This document shows, in pieces, positions 28,718-36,799 of a stretch of 64,000 nucleotides of DNA. A program made the translations under genes and the position numbers. Under the pieces are notes generated by a model that saw only the letters and a list, made by a program, of their open reading frames with translations, was not told where the DNA came from and ran no database searches. The first letter of the stretch is position 1; each line of letters opens with the position of its first letter. The DNA comes from JBJMQS01 sp045802605 (GTDB taxonomy: Bacteria > Planctomycetota > Planctomycetia > Gemmatales > Gemmataceae), in assembly GCA_045802605.1 (NCBI GenBank), contig JBJMQS010000073.1, positions 1 through 64,000 on the forward strand, in the 5' to 3' direction.

Positions 28718-31700
28718 ATGCGCTGCTGGCTTATCCTACTTATGCTTCCATTTTGGGCCGTGCCCGCCTCAGCCCAAACCGCCGATGAACTGGTTTCCAA
28801 GTACATCACCGCGATCGGTGGCATGGAGCACATACAAGCGATCAAGTCCATCCGCCGCACCACCAAATACGTGGGCGGCGGGGCGGAGATTGTCGTGGTG
28901 GAGGAGAACAAGCGGCCCAACCGCATTCGTATCGACACGACGATGATGGGTCTCACCGGCGTGGATGCGTTCGACGGCCAACAGGGCTGGAAGATCGAAC
29001 CGTGGGGCGGGAAGAAGGATGTCGAACCGCTCAACGAAGAGGAAATGAGATCGTTCGTGCTGGCCGCCGATCTGGATGGGCCGCTCGTCAACTACCAAGC
29101 AAAAGGGCACAAAATTGAGAACCTCGGCAGCGAGGCGTTCGAAGGCACCGACACATTCAAGCTGAAAGTCACGCTGAAGAACGGCGACGCGCTGACTTAT
29201 TTCCTCGACAAGGACACCTACGTCCCGATCAAGATTGAGACCACGCGGTTCATCCGTGGGGCGGAGCGGCAGTACGAAACGATTTTGGGTAATTACAAGC
29301 AGGTGGCCGGCGTTTACTTTCCCTACTCGATCGAGTCGGGCAGCAAAGGCAGCCCGCGTCGGCAACAGCAGGTCATCGAAAAAATCGAGGTCAACAAGCC
29401 GATCGCCGACGAGCGGTTCCTGAAACCAGGCACTAAGCCGAAAGCCGATCAAGCCAGCACAGACCCAACGACTCCCGAGCCGAAATCCACCGAAGCGCCA
29501 AAACCTAGCCCCACTCAACGATCGACTACCCCGGCAATAATGGATTCGGAAACTATCTCCGGACTCGGCGCTCGCAACATCGGCTCGGCGGCGATGAGCG
29601 GCCGTGTCGCTGCTCTGGATGCGGCGTACGAAGGCCAGCGCCTCACGATCTGTGTCGGGGCCGCGTCGGGCGGCGTCTGGAAATCCGTCAACGGCGGCAC
29701 CACTTACAAACCCGTATTCGACAAGCAGCCCGTGCAATCGATCGGCGCTTTGACGATCGATCCCAAGAATCCAAAGACCGTCTGGGTCGGAACGGGCGAG
29801 GCCTGGACGCGCAACAGCACGTCGGGGGGGGATGGCATCTACAAATCCACCGATGGCGGCGAAAACTGGACGAACATGGGACTTAAGGACTCGGAGCGCA
29901 TCGGCAAGATCGTGGTCGAACCGACGGACTCCAAAACTGTTTACGTTTGTGCCCTCGGCAAGCTTTGGAGCGACAGCGAGGAGCGTGGGCTGTACAAGAC
30001 AACCGATGGCGGCAAAACCTGGGCGAAGATATTGAAGGGGCCCAACCTATCGACCGGTTGCTCGACGATGGCCATCGACCCGCAGAACCCAAAGACGATC
30101 TTCGCCGGCCTATGGGATTTTCGTCGTAAAGGTTGGACGTTTCGCTCGGGCGGCGAAGGACCCGATGCGCCCAGTGGCAGCGGCCTGTTCAAATCGACGG
30201 ATGGCGGCGCGAAGTGGACTGAGTTGGATGAATCGTCGGCGAAGGGTCTGCCGCCCAAGCCGTGGGGCCGCTCGGCTCTCGCCATTGCGCCGTCGAACCC
30301 GAAAGTCGTTTACGCTTTTATTGAGGCGGCCCCGCCCAAGAATGGCCTCTACCGCTCCGATGATGGTGGGAAGACTTGGCGATTGCTGGATCGCAGCCAG
30401 AGCATGATCTGGCGGCCGTTTTACTTTGCAAATTTGATCGTAGATCCGCACGAGGAGAACAAAGTCTACAAGACTGGCGGAAGCCTGATTGTGAGTAACG
30501 ACGGCGGGCAGACCTTCAGCAACATCGCTGGCGGCGCGCACGGCGATTTTCACGACGTTTGGATCGACTCGAAAAACACCGACCATCTGATCACGGGCGA
30601 TGACGGCGGCATCTGGTACTCCTATGACGCAGGCCACCGCTGGTGGAAAGGCGAAAACCTGCCAATTTCCCAGTTCTACCACGTCTCGGTCGATATGGAT
30701 CAGCCCTACCACGTCTACGGCGGCTTGCAGGACAATAGTGCCTGGATCGGCGCGTCACAGTATCCCGGCGGCATCACGAACCACCAATGGGAAAACATGT
30801 ACGGCGGCGACGGCTTCTGCATGTTCGCCGACCCGGCCGATCCCGATTACATCTACGTCGAATCACAAGGCGGCGAAATTGGCCGCGTAAACCGGAAGAC
30901 CCACGAGTCGCGCCCGATCAAGCCATTGCCGCAGTACGGCGAAGCAAAACTGCGCTTCAACTGGAACACGCCGATCGCACTCAGCCCCACCTACCGCGGC
31001 ACCGTCTATATTGGGGCGCAAATCCTATTCCGCTCGCGCGACCGCGGCCAAACCTGGGAGCGCATCTCGCCCGATCTGACCACCAACGACCCGGCCAAGC
31101 AAAAGCAAGAAGAATCCGGCGGCATTACGGTGGATAACTCAGTCGCTGAAATGCATACCACGATCTATGCAATCGCCGAATCGCCGAAGGATCCGAATGT
31201 GATCTGGGTCGGCACGGACGACGGCAACGTGCAACTGACTCGCGACAGCGGCAAGAGTTGGTTCAACGTGGCCGCCAATATTCAGGGCTTGCCCAAGGAT
31301 GCCTGGGTATCGTCCGTTGAAGCCGGCCATTTCGACGCTGGAACGGTCTACGTTACGTTTGACCTGCACCGGTCCGGCGACATGCGGTCCCATGTTTACA
31401 AGACTTCGGATTACGGAAAAACGTGGAAATCTCTTGTGACGCAAAGTAGCTCGGTTCGCGGACATGCTTATGTGGTCAGGGAAGACCTCGTCAATCGGGA
31501 TCTGCTATTTCTCGGGACGGAGTTTGGGCTCTGGGTTTCGCTCGATGCAGGCGGACAGTGGGTTCAATACAAGGGTGGCGAGATGCCAAGCGTGCCAGTA
31601 ATGGATCTGGCAATCCATCCGCGCGATCATGACCTGGTCATTGCCACGCACGGACGCGGCATATGGATCATTGACGATATTACTCCTCTGCGCGGTATGA

Positions 31701-32653
31701 CTCCGGACATACTGGGGCGCAATATCGCGTTCATCAAGGCAAAGCCAACTGCCCAAAGTCTTTCTGCGTCAGGCGGTTGGGTGAATGGCGATGCGCAGTT
31801 TGTTGGCGTGAACCGGACCGAAGAGGCGACAATTACTTATTACCAAGGCAGCCGGCACATTTTTGGCGACTTCAAGATCGAGGTCTTTGACGACGCCGGC
31901 AAGCTCCTGGGCACAGTGCCGGCCAGCAAACGTCGGGGCCTGAATCGCGCGACCTGGTCAATGCGGTTGCCCCCTCCCAAGGTCCCGCCGGCAGCGACTG
32001 GAGCGGGCTCCGCCTCGGTTGGACCGCGGGTGTTGCCGGGCAATTACACGGTTAAGCTGACCAAGGATAACGATGAATCCACGACGCAACTTTCGTTGGC
32101 GCCCGACCCGCGTTCGACGCACACAGCGGAAGATCGTCGGGCTCAGTTCGACCTCGCGCAGAAAGTCTACCAAAATCTTCGCGACATGACATTTGCGGTC
32201 GAGCGAATCGATACCGTGCGCTTGGCGCTCGACGAACGGGCCGGCCATCTTCCACAGACCGATCCGGTAGCGAAAAGCTTGCGTGCTGCGTCAGCGGAGG
32301 TTAATGGGTTTCGCAAGAAAATCGTCGCCACCAAGGAAGGCGGCATGATCACCGGCGAGGAGCGCCTACGTGAGTTCCTGGCTGATCTATACGGCCAAAT
32401 CTTGTCCTATGAAGGTCGCCCGTCGCAAACCCAGATCGATCGCGCCGAGGCGCTGGGTCGCGAATTGGCCGATGTCGTGAAAGGCTTTGAGGCTTGGGCC
32501 GCGAAGGACTTAGCTGCACTTAACGCATCCATTGCCGAAAAACAACTCGAGCCCGTGAAGTTACTTAGCCGTGAGGAGTGGCAGAAAATCGCCGCCCAAA
32601 CTCCGGGAGGAAATAGCAAGGCTCAACCAAAGCCTGAGCGCATCAAGCATTGA
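28718..32653 (+). CDS. Exported LolA-like / BNR beta-propeller fusion protein (1311 aa)
   Basis: The start at ATG 28718 has AGGAG at 28707-28711; ATG codons at 28688 and 28712 are too close to or ahead of this site. A signal peptide (RCWLILLMLPFWAVPASA) is followed by a domain of about 210 residues that resembles the LolA/outer-membrane lipoprotein-sorting fold (ADELVSKYITAIGG, YFPYSIESGS). A Pro/Thr-rich linker follows. The next 750 or so residues are WD40/YVTN/BNR-like repeats of the VPS10/glycosyl-hydrolase type, with many Asp boxes such as STDGGENWT, TTDGGKTWA, SDDGGKTWR and RDSGKSWF. A helical C-terminal domain starts at about 1120. It is probably periplasmic or extracellular. No catalytic residues can be assigned. 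Confidence 0.82.
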   Translation: MRCWLILLMLPFWAVPASAQTADELVSKYITAIGGMEHIQAIKSIRRTTKYVGGGAEIVVVEENKRPNRIRIDTTMMGLTGVDAFDGQQGWKIEPWGGKKDVEPLNEEEMRSFVLAADLDGPLVNYQAKGHKIENLGSEAFEGTDTFKLKVTLKNGDALTYFLDKDTYVPIKIETTRFIRGAERQYETILGNYKQVAGVYFPYSIESGSKGSPRRQQQVIEKIEVNKPIADERFLKPGTKPKADQASTDPTTPEPKSTEAPKPSPTQRSTTPAIMDSETISGLGARNIGSAAMSGRVAALDAAYEGQRLTICVGAASGGVWKSVNGGTTYKPVFDKQPVQSIGALTIDPKNPKTVWVGTGEAWTRNSTSGGDGIYKSTDGGENWTNMGLKDSERIGKIVVEPTDSKTVYVCALGKLWSDSEERGLYKTTDGGKTWAKILKGPNLSTGCSTMAIDPQNPKTIFAGLWDFRRKGWTFRSGGEGPDAPSGSGLFKSTDGGAKWTELDESSAKGLPPKPWGRSALAIAPSNPKVVYAFIEAAPPKNGLYRSDDGGKTWRLLDRSQSMIWRPFYFANLIVDPHEENKVYKTGGSLIVSNDGGQTFSNIAGGAHGDFHDVWIDSKNTDHLITGDDGGIWYSYDAGHRWWKGENLPISQFYHVSVDMDQPYHVYGGLQDNSAWIGASQYPGGITNHQWENMYGGDGFCMFADPADPDYIYVESQGGEIGRVNRKTHESRPIKPLPQYGEAKLRFNWNTPIALSPTYRGTVYIGAQILFRSRDRGQTWERISPDLTTNDPAKQKQEESGGITVDNSVAEMHTTIYAIAESPKDPNVIWVGTDDGNVQLTRDSGKSWFNVAANIQGLPKDAWVSSVEAGHFDAGTVYVTFDLHRSGDMRSHVYKTSDYGKTWKSLVTQSSSVRGHAYVVREDLVNRDLLFLGTEFGLWVSLDAGGQWVQYKGGEMPSVPVMDLAIHPRDHDLVIATHGRGIWIIDDITPLRGMTPDILGRNIAFIKAKPTAQSLSASGGWVNGDAQFVGVNRTEEATITYYQGSRHIFGDFKIEVFDDAGKLLGTVPASKRRGLNRATWSMRLPPPKVPPAATGAGSASVGPRVLPGNYTVKLTKDNDESTTQLSLAPDPRSTHTAEDRRAQFDLAQKVYQNLRDMTFAVERIDTVRLALDERAGHLPQTDPVAKSLRAASAEVNGFRKKIVATKEGGMITGEERLREFLADLYGQILSYEGRPSQTQIDRAEALGRELADVVKGFEAWAAKDLAALNASIAEKQLEPVKLLSREEWQKIAAQTPGGNSKAQPKPERIKH

Positions 32654-32716
32654 TAGGCTTGGTGTGCTCAGGCACTTGAAGGTCAAAATTATTCAACAAA
32701 AGAGCCCGGCCACGCT

Positions 32717-33265
32717 CTAACCCATTCGCGCGAGCCACGTCTCCTTGTCGATCACATCACTAATGAACATTTGCTGGGCGACCAAGATGGATTCATGAAG
32801 CTGTTCCGCCGTGACCGAACCCGCTTTGTTCTCGACATCGAGCGTCCCCGTGGCGTCGCGAAGAAACTCCACCTTGTATCCGCGGTGAAATGCTTGGCGC
32901 GCCGTCGTGTCGCAGCAGACCTGAGTCATATAGCCGGCGATGCAAACCGTATCGATATTCCTCTCTTTCAAGAACAGATCCAACGACGTGTTCGTAAACG
33001 ATCCAGGCAACTGTTTGTCGATCAACACATCCCGCGGTCTCGATTCGACCTCGTCATGCAACTGCCACAGATCGCTTCCCTTGCGGAAGACAGGCGACTG
33101 TGCATCCGGCTGGTGATGCCGGATGACCACCGTGGGGACCTTCGCCTTTTTGGCGACGTCCATAATTTCGAGGATGTTGTCTAAATGACCGACGGGGTGC
33201 CGAATGGGGAACGCCCCCTCGAAATATTCGCGTTGGACGTCAATAACCAACAGCGCACGGTTCAT
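32717..33265 (-). CDS. Isochorismatase-like cysteine hydrolase (182 aa)
   Basis: A Rossmann-type cysteine hydrolase. From the chosen start at 33265 (MNRALLVIDVQ, with GAGG upstream) the triad is visible: Asp9 in LLVIDVQ, Lys84 in VLIDKQLPGSF and Cys117 in TQVCCDTTAR, with the cis-peptide region IAGYMT before it. The length is normal for the family. Such enzymes hydrolyse amides or vinyl ethers (nicotinamide, isochorismate, ureidoacrylate-type substrates), and the sequence alone does not say which. It is cytoplasmic, with no neighbour that fixes the pathway. It is convergent with the LolA/BNR gene. Confidence 0.88.
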   Translation of the reverse strand: MNRALLVIDVQREYFEGAFPIRHPVGHLDNILEIMDVAKKAKVPTVVIRHHQPDAQSPVFRKGSDLWQLHDEVESRPRDVLIDKQLPGSFTNTSLDLFLKERNIDTVCIAGYMTQVCCDTTARQAFHRGYKVEFLRDATGTLDVENKAGSVTAEQLHESILVAQQMFISDVIDKETWLARMG

Positions 33266-33335
33266 TCGAACGGCCTCACTCCCGTACATTGGAAAGTAAT
33301 CGAAAGGCGTTGCGCAAACACCACTTACAACAAAA

Positions 33336-33406
33336 GCCGCCTCAGGGATTTGAACCCTGGACCCCAGCTTTACGAAAGCTGTGCTCTACCGCTGAGCTAA
33401 GGCGGC
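33336..33406 (-). tRNA. tRNA-Thr(CGT)
   Basis: Read on the minus strand, this is a complete 71-nt cloverleaf: acceptor GCCGCCT/AGGCGGC, D arm GCTC/GAGC, anticodon stem CAGCT/AGCTG with loop TTCGTAA (anticodon CGT), and T arm CAGGG-TTCAAAT-CCCTG. CCA is not encoded. TTTTGTTG follows directly as a likely terminator. Confidence 0.95.
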
Positions 33407-33423
33407 ATGAATATGCCTCGGGC

Positions 33424-33452
33424 ATCTTAGGTTCATTGTGCGAAGCCGTCAA
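33424..33452 (-). promoter_or_regulatory. Promoter of tRNA-Thr
   Basis: On the minus strand TTGACG (33452-33447), a 17-base spacer and TAAGAT (33429-33424) stand about 18 bases upstream of the tRNA. The -35 hexamer is the same as in the rRNA promoter at 58228. Confidence 0.65.
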
Positions 33453-33563
33453 TTCGCCGGTTGATCGCACGCACTAAAGGAAATTGACGCCATTTCTCTT
33501 GCCGGGTTCGTGCAAACAGGTTATGGCCCGGTTCAACGGGAGCGGTGCGCATGGAGGCGCAGC

Positions 33564-34400
33564 GTGAGATTATGTCGGGCCATCATCGTGATTCTGTTCG
33601 CCGGCTGCATGACGCCGCCGACCTTGCCGCCGGTCATCGATCGTTTGGCGGGCGGGCCGCAGGGCCCGGACGTGGTCGTGCTCGACATCGCCGTCCTCGA
33701 ACAGCCGCCGGCCGACCCATATCTCGATAGTGGACTTTGGCCCGCGGTGGATGAGCAGCCGGTGCCGCTCGATCGCAAAGCAGCTCTGGACGACAACGGT
33801 TTTCGTGTGGGCGTGATTGGCGGCATGCCGGCTCCACGACTCCAGGAGCTTTTAACATCGGAGCGTTGGTGCAAAGCCCATCGCGTGTCGATGCACTCCG
33901 GCCATGCCAAGGTGCTGCCGATTGGTCCCGCGCAGTGCGACTGCGAATTTGATCTGCACACCAACGGCGAAACAAAGTCCCAAAAGTTCGTGCAAGCTCA
34001 GTGTGGCGTCGGCATTGTTTCACATCGTGCGGCCGATGGACGCGTGCGCGTCGTGGTCACACCGCAGATAACACATGGCGGCCGGTCAATCTGGCTTCAG
34101 CCGGCGGAAGGGCAAAACTGGTCGATCACTGGGCAGCGACCGGTCGAGCAATTCGCTGGACTCAGTTTGGAAGCGACTATTTCACCGCACGAGTATTTGC
34201 TTGTCGGCACCCGCTACGATCGTACCCAGACGCTGGGGCAATTGACATTCGTCAGCGGCGGCGTGCATCCGGCTCAGCGGCTGTTGTTGATTCGTGCCCG
34301 CCCACAAGAGGATGCGAGCGCCAAACCGACCTGGGCGAATGACAATGCGGCCCCGCTGGCGTATCAGGCCAGCAAGTCAGCGCGCGGGAAAGCGGAATAA
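33564..34400 (+). CDS. Planctomycete-type hypothetical lipoprotein (278 aa)
   Basis: A GTG start at 33564 with GGAGG at 33553-33557 gives a short signal peptide ending in a lipobox (ILFAGC, Cys15), so the product is probably a lipoprotein. The longer frame starting at 33510 would bury this signal. The mature part has a leading Pro-rich segment and a beta-rich domain (FDLHTNGETKSQKF, VRVVVTPQITHGG, LLVGTRYDR, LLLIRARPQ). I do not recognise the family. Its stop codon directly abuts the stop of the convergent S9 peptidase, leaving no room for a terminator. Confidence 0.7.
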   Translation: MRLCRAIIVILFAGCMTPPTLPPVIDRLAGGPQGPDVVVLDIAVLEQPPADPYLDSGLWPAVDEQPVPLDRKAALDDNGFRVGVIGGMPAPRLQELLTSERWCKAHRVSMHSGHAKVLPIGPAQCDCEFDLHTNGETKSQKFVQAQCGVGIVSHRAADGRVRVVVTPQITHGGRSIWLQPAEGQNWSITGQRPVEQFAGLSLEATISPHEYLLVGTRYDRTQTLGQLTFVSGGVHPAQRLLLIRARPQEDASAKPTWANDNAAPLAYQASKSARGKAE

Positions 34401-36476
34401 CTAGCCGGTCGGGCCTTTGCCGATGTACTTTTCGAGCCACGCAAACACTTCGCGGTGCCAAACGAGCGAGTTCTGTGGTTTCATTACCCAGTGGTTTTCG
34501 TCCGGGAAATATAAGAGCCGCGTCGGCACGCCTTTTTGCCGCAGAGTGTTGTAATACTCCAACCCTTGCGTAACCGGCACACGGTAGTCTTTCTCGCCGT
34601 GGATCACGAGCGTCGGTGTTTTGAAGTCCGCGGCATACCGCTGTGAGCTTTGTTTGTCGATCTTCTCCATCGCTCCCCAAGGCGGTGCACCAAGAGACCG
34701 TTCCCGACCTCGGAGCCAATCAGAGGCCATCATGCTGTGCCAGTTGTAAACGCCCGCGTGACAGACCATCGCTTTGAAGCGATCGGTGTGCCCGTTCATC
34801 CACGACATCATGTAGCCGCCATAGCTGGCGCCGGCCGCGGCCATGCGATTGGTGTCGATCCACGGTTTGGACGCAAACCAATCGGTCGCCTTCATGATGT
34901 CGTCCAGGGATTTGGTGCCGAGATCGCCGGTGATCGCGTCAGTGAATTCCTGGCCGAAGCCCGACGAACCGTGGAAATTGACGATGCCGACGACCCAGCC
35001 TTGGGCCGCCCAGAGTTGCGGGTTCCAGCGATAGCTAAAGTCGGTCGTGATTGCGTTGTGCGGGCCGCCGTGGACGACTTGCACCAGCGGCCACTTTTTA
35101 GCGGGGTCGAAGCCCGGGGGGTAAAGGACCCACATCTGAATGTCGTGTCCCTCTGCCCCGGGGTAATGAATCTCTTCGACTTTGCCCAACTTCCACTGCG
35201 AGACGATGTCGTTGTTGAAGTCATCGATACGGCGCTTCACGCCGTTCACTTCGCCGCACCACAACTCGGCCGGGTGATTGAAGTCGGAACGCAGAAACGC
35301 GATCTTAGTTCCGCGCGATGCAACATCCACGCTGCGATCCGAATAGTGGCCCGGGATGAGCCGTGCTGGATCAGTGGCGGAAAACACGCCAAGACGAACG
35401 TAGCCCGCATCTTCGACTTCGCCAATCATCGAGGGCGGAGCGCGATGGTCCAGCGCGGGCAGCCAATGTGGATTGCCCACCGAGCGATCCAGAGGCCGGC
35501 CCGCATTCAGTTCGCGCGGCGGGCCGCCGGTGCGGTCCATCACCATGAGACGAGCGCGGTCGGCATAGAAATATTTGATCGTCTGGCGCAAAAAAGCGAT
35601 CGACTTGCCGTCGGGGCTGTAAACCGGGTGCGTATCGTTCGCGGGATTGTCAGCAGTGAGGTTTTGCAGCGGTGCTTTCGGTTGCACAAGATCGAGTGCG
35701 AAAAGGTCGTGATTGACGTCGAGGCCGACCTCTTTCACATTCTCCGACACGAAGCAAAGTTCGGTGCCATCGGGCGAGACGTCATAATCGCCGGCGGAAG
35801 TATCGTACGGCGGCAGGTGCCGGCCGGTGTGTGCAAGCAAGTTGCGATGCGTGCCCTTCGCCACGTCGATCGCAAAGATGAATGGCCGCTTGCCATCGGT
35901 CAGCCATTTGTCCCAATACCGGAAGGAGGCATCGGTGATGACCATGGCTTTCGATTTAGCGTCTTTGTTCTCTTGTTCGCGCTTGCGGTGCTCGGCGTCG
36001 TTCGCGGCGTCGGGCCAAGTCCAGGCGATGGCGTAAATCGTTTTGCCGTCGCCCGACCATTTCAACCCGGCCGGGGCCATCGGCATGTGGGAGACTCGCC
36101 GTGCCTCGCCGCCATGAGGGCTGATCAAGTAAACCTGGACCACGTCGTCGCCGCCACGCTTCGAGGTGAAGGCAATGGTTTGGCCATCGGGCGACCAGCG
36201 GGGCCCCGAATTCTTGCCACCGGAGCTTGTCAGTTGCCGCCGACTCGAGCCGTCGGTCGCAATGAGCCAAAGTTCCGAAGACGACTCATCGCTGGCGGCG
36301 TACCAAGTCGTCACCTCGACGACGCACCAGTTTCCGTCCGGCGAAATGGCCGGGCTGCCGAGTCGCTTGATTTTCCAAAGATCGTCTACCGTTATGTGCC
36401 GCGAGGCGCGCGGGGCGGCATAGGAGGGAAGGGCGACGACGCAAAGGAGGAAAGCGAGCCAATTGCTGCGCTGCAT
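34401..36476 (-). CDS. S9-family serine peptidase (prolyl oligopeptidase/acylaminoacyl-peptidase type), exported (691 aa)
   Basis: Starts at ATG 36476 with GGAG seven bases upstream. A signal peptide (QRSNWLAFLLCVVALPSYAA) is followed by a beta-propeller of about 400 residues made of PD40/WD40-like blades (SPDGNWCVVEV, SPDGQTIAFTS, YSPDGKSIAFL) and a C-terminal alpha/beta-hydrolase domain. The triad is visible: Ser551 in GASYGGYM, Asp630 in GEKDYRVP and His662 in DENHWVMK. These enzymes cleave short peptides let in through the propeller. Likely periplasmic. All key residues are present and the length fits the family. Confidence 0.92.
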   Translation of the reverse strand: MQRSNWLAFLLCVVALPSYAAPRASRHITVDDLWKIKRLGSPAISPDGNWCVVEVTTWYAASDESSSELWLIATDGSSRRQLTSSGGKNSGPRWSPDGQTIAFTSKRGGDDVVQVYLISPHGGEARRVSHMPMAPAGLKWSGDGKTIYAIAWTWPDAANDAEHRKREQENKDAKSKAMVITDASFRYWDKWLTDGKRPFIFAIDVAKGTHRNLLAHTGRHLPPYDTSAGDYDVSPDGTELCFVSENVKEVGLDVNHDLFALDLVQPKAPLQNLTADNPANDTHPVYSPDGKSIAFLRQTIKYFYADRARLMVMDRTGGPPRELNAGRPLDRSVGNPHWLPALDHRAPPSMIGEVEDAGYVRLGVFSATDPARLIPGHYSDRSVDVASRGTKIAFLRSDFNHPAELWCGEVNGVKRRIDDFNNDIVSQWKLGKVEEIHYPGAEGHDIQMWVLYPPGFDPAKKWPLVQVVHGGPHNAITTDFSYRWNPQLWAAQGWVVGIVNFHGSSGFGQEFTDAITGDLGTKSLDDIMKATDWFASKPWIDTNRMAAAGASYGGYMMSWMNGHTDRFKAMVCHAGVYNWHSMMASDWLRGRERSLGAPPWGAMEKIDKQSSQRYAADFKTPTLVIHGEKDYRVPVTQGLEYYNTLRQKGVPTRLLYFPDENHWVMKPQNSLVWHREVFAWLEKYIGKGPTG

Positions 36477-36799
36477 GGACAACTCCGCGGATGCTGATCT
36501 GGAGACGACACGTTTCAGACTATTGAAGAAACCAGAGTTAACCGCCGAGGCGCAAAGAGCGCTGAGGAAATCTGGAGAAAACGGCTGCTCTGGTTTGGCC
36601 TTGCGCGTTTGCGGTCAGCACCTCATTCGGCTTGCATGTTCCGCGCTGGGCGGGTAGCGTGCCGCGGTCGTGGAGAGGTTGAATTGCCTGTTTTGCTCCA
36701 GTTCCCCGCTAAACCCGGCCGATGCAATCAGCGGCGATATCCGCTCCCGCGGACTCGCTGACATTTCGCCCGGCATGGATGCCATCGGAGGGTGCAAGG
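36477..36799. repeat. Intergenic region with a repeat remnant and divergent promoters
   Basis: Separates the divergent S9 peptidase and MMPL genes. At 36537-36567 it carries GTTAACCGCCGAGGCGCAAAGAGC and following bases. This resembles one arm of the long palindrome at 52535-52622 (AACCGCAGAGAACGCAGAGAGC), so it may be a decayed copy of the same dispersed element. No clear promoter could be assigned. Confidence 0.4.

Noticed and set aside
34650..36497. A 615-codon open frame on the plus strand opposite the S9 peptidase gene
   Set aside because: It mirrors the codon structure of a GC-rich gene, has no recognisable motif, and the minus-strand frame carries a full catalytic triad and signal peptide.
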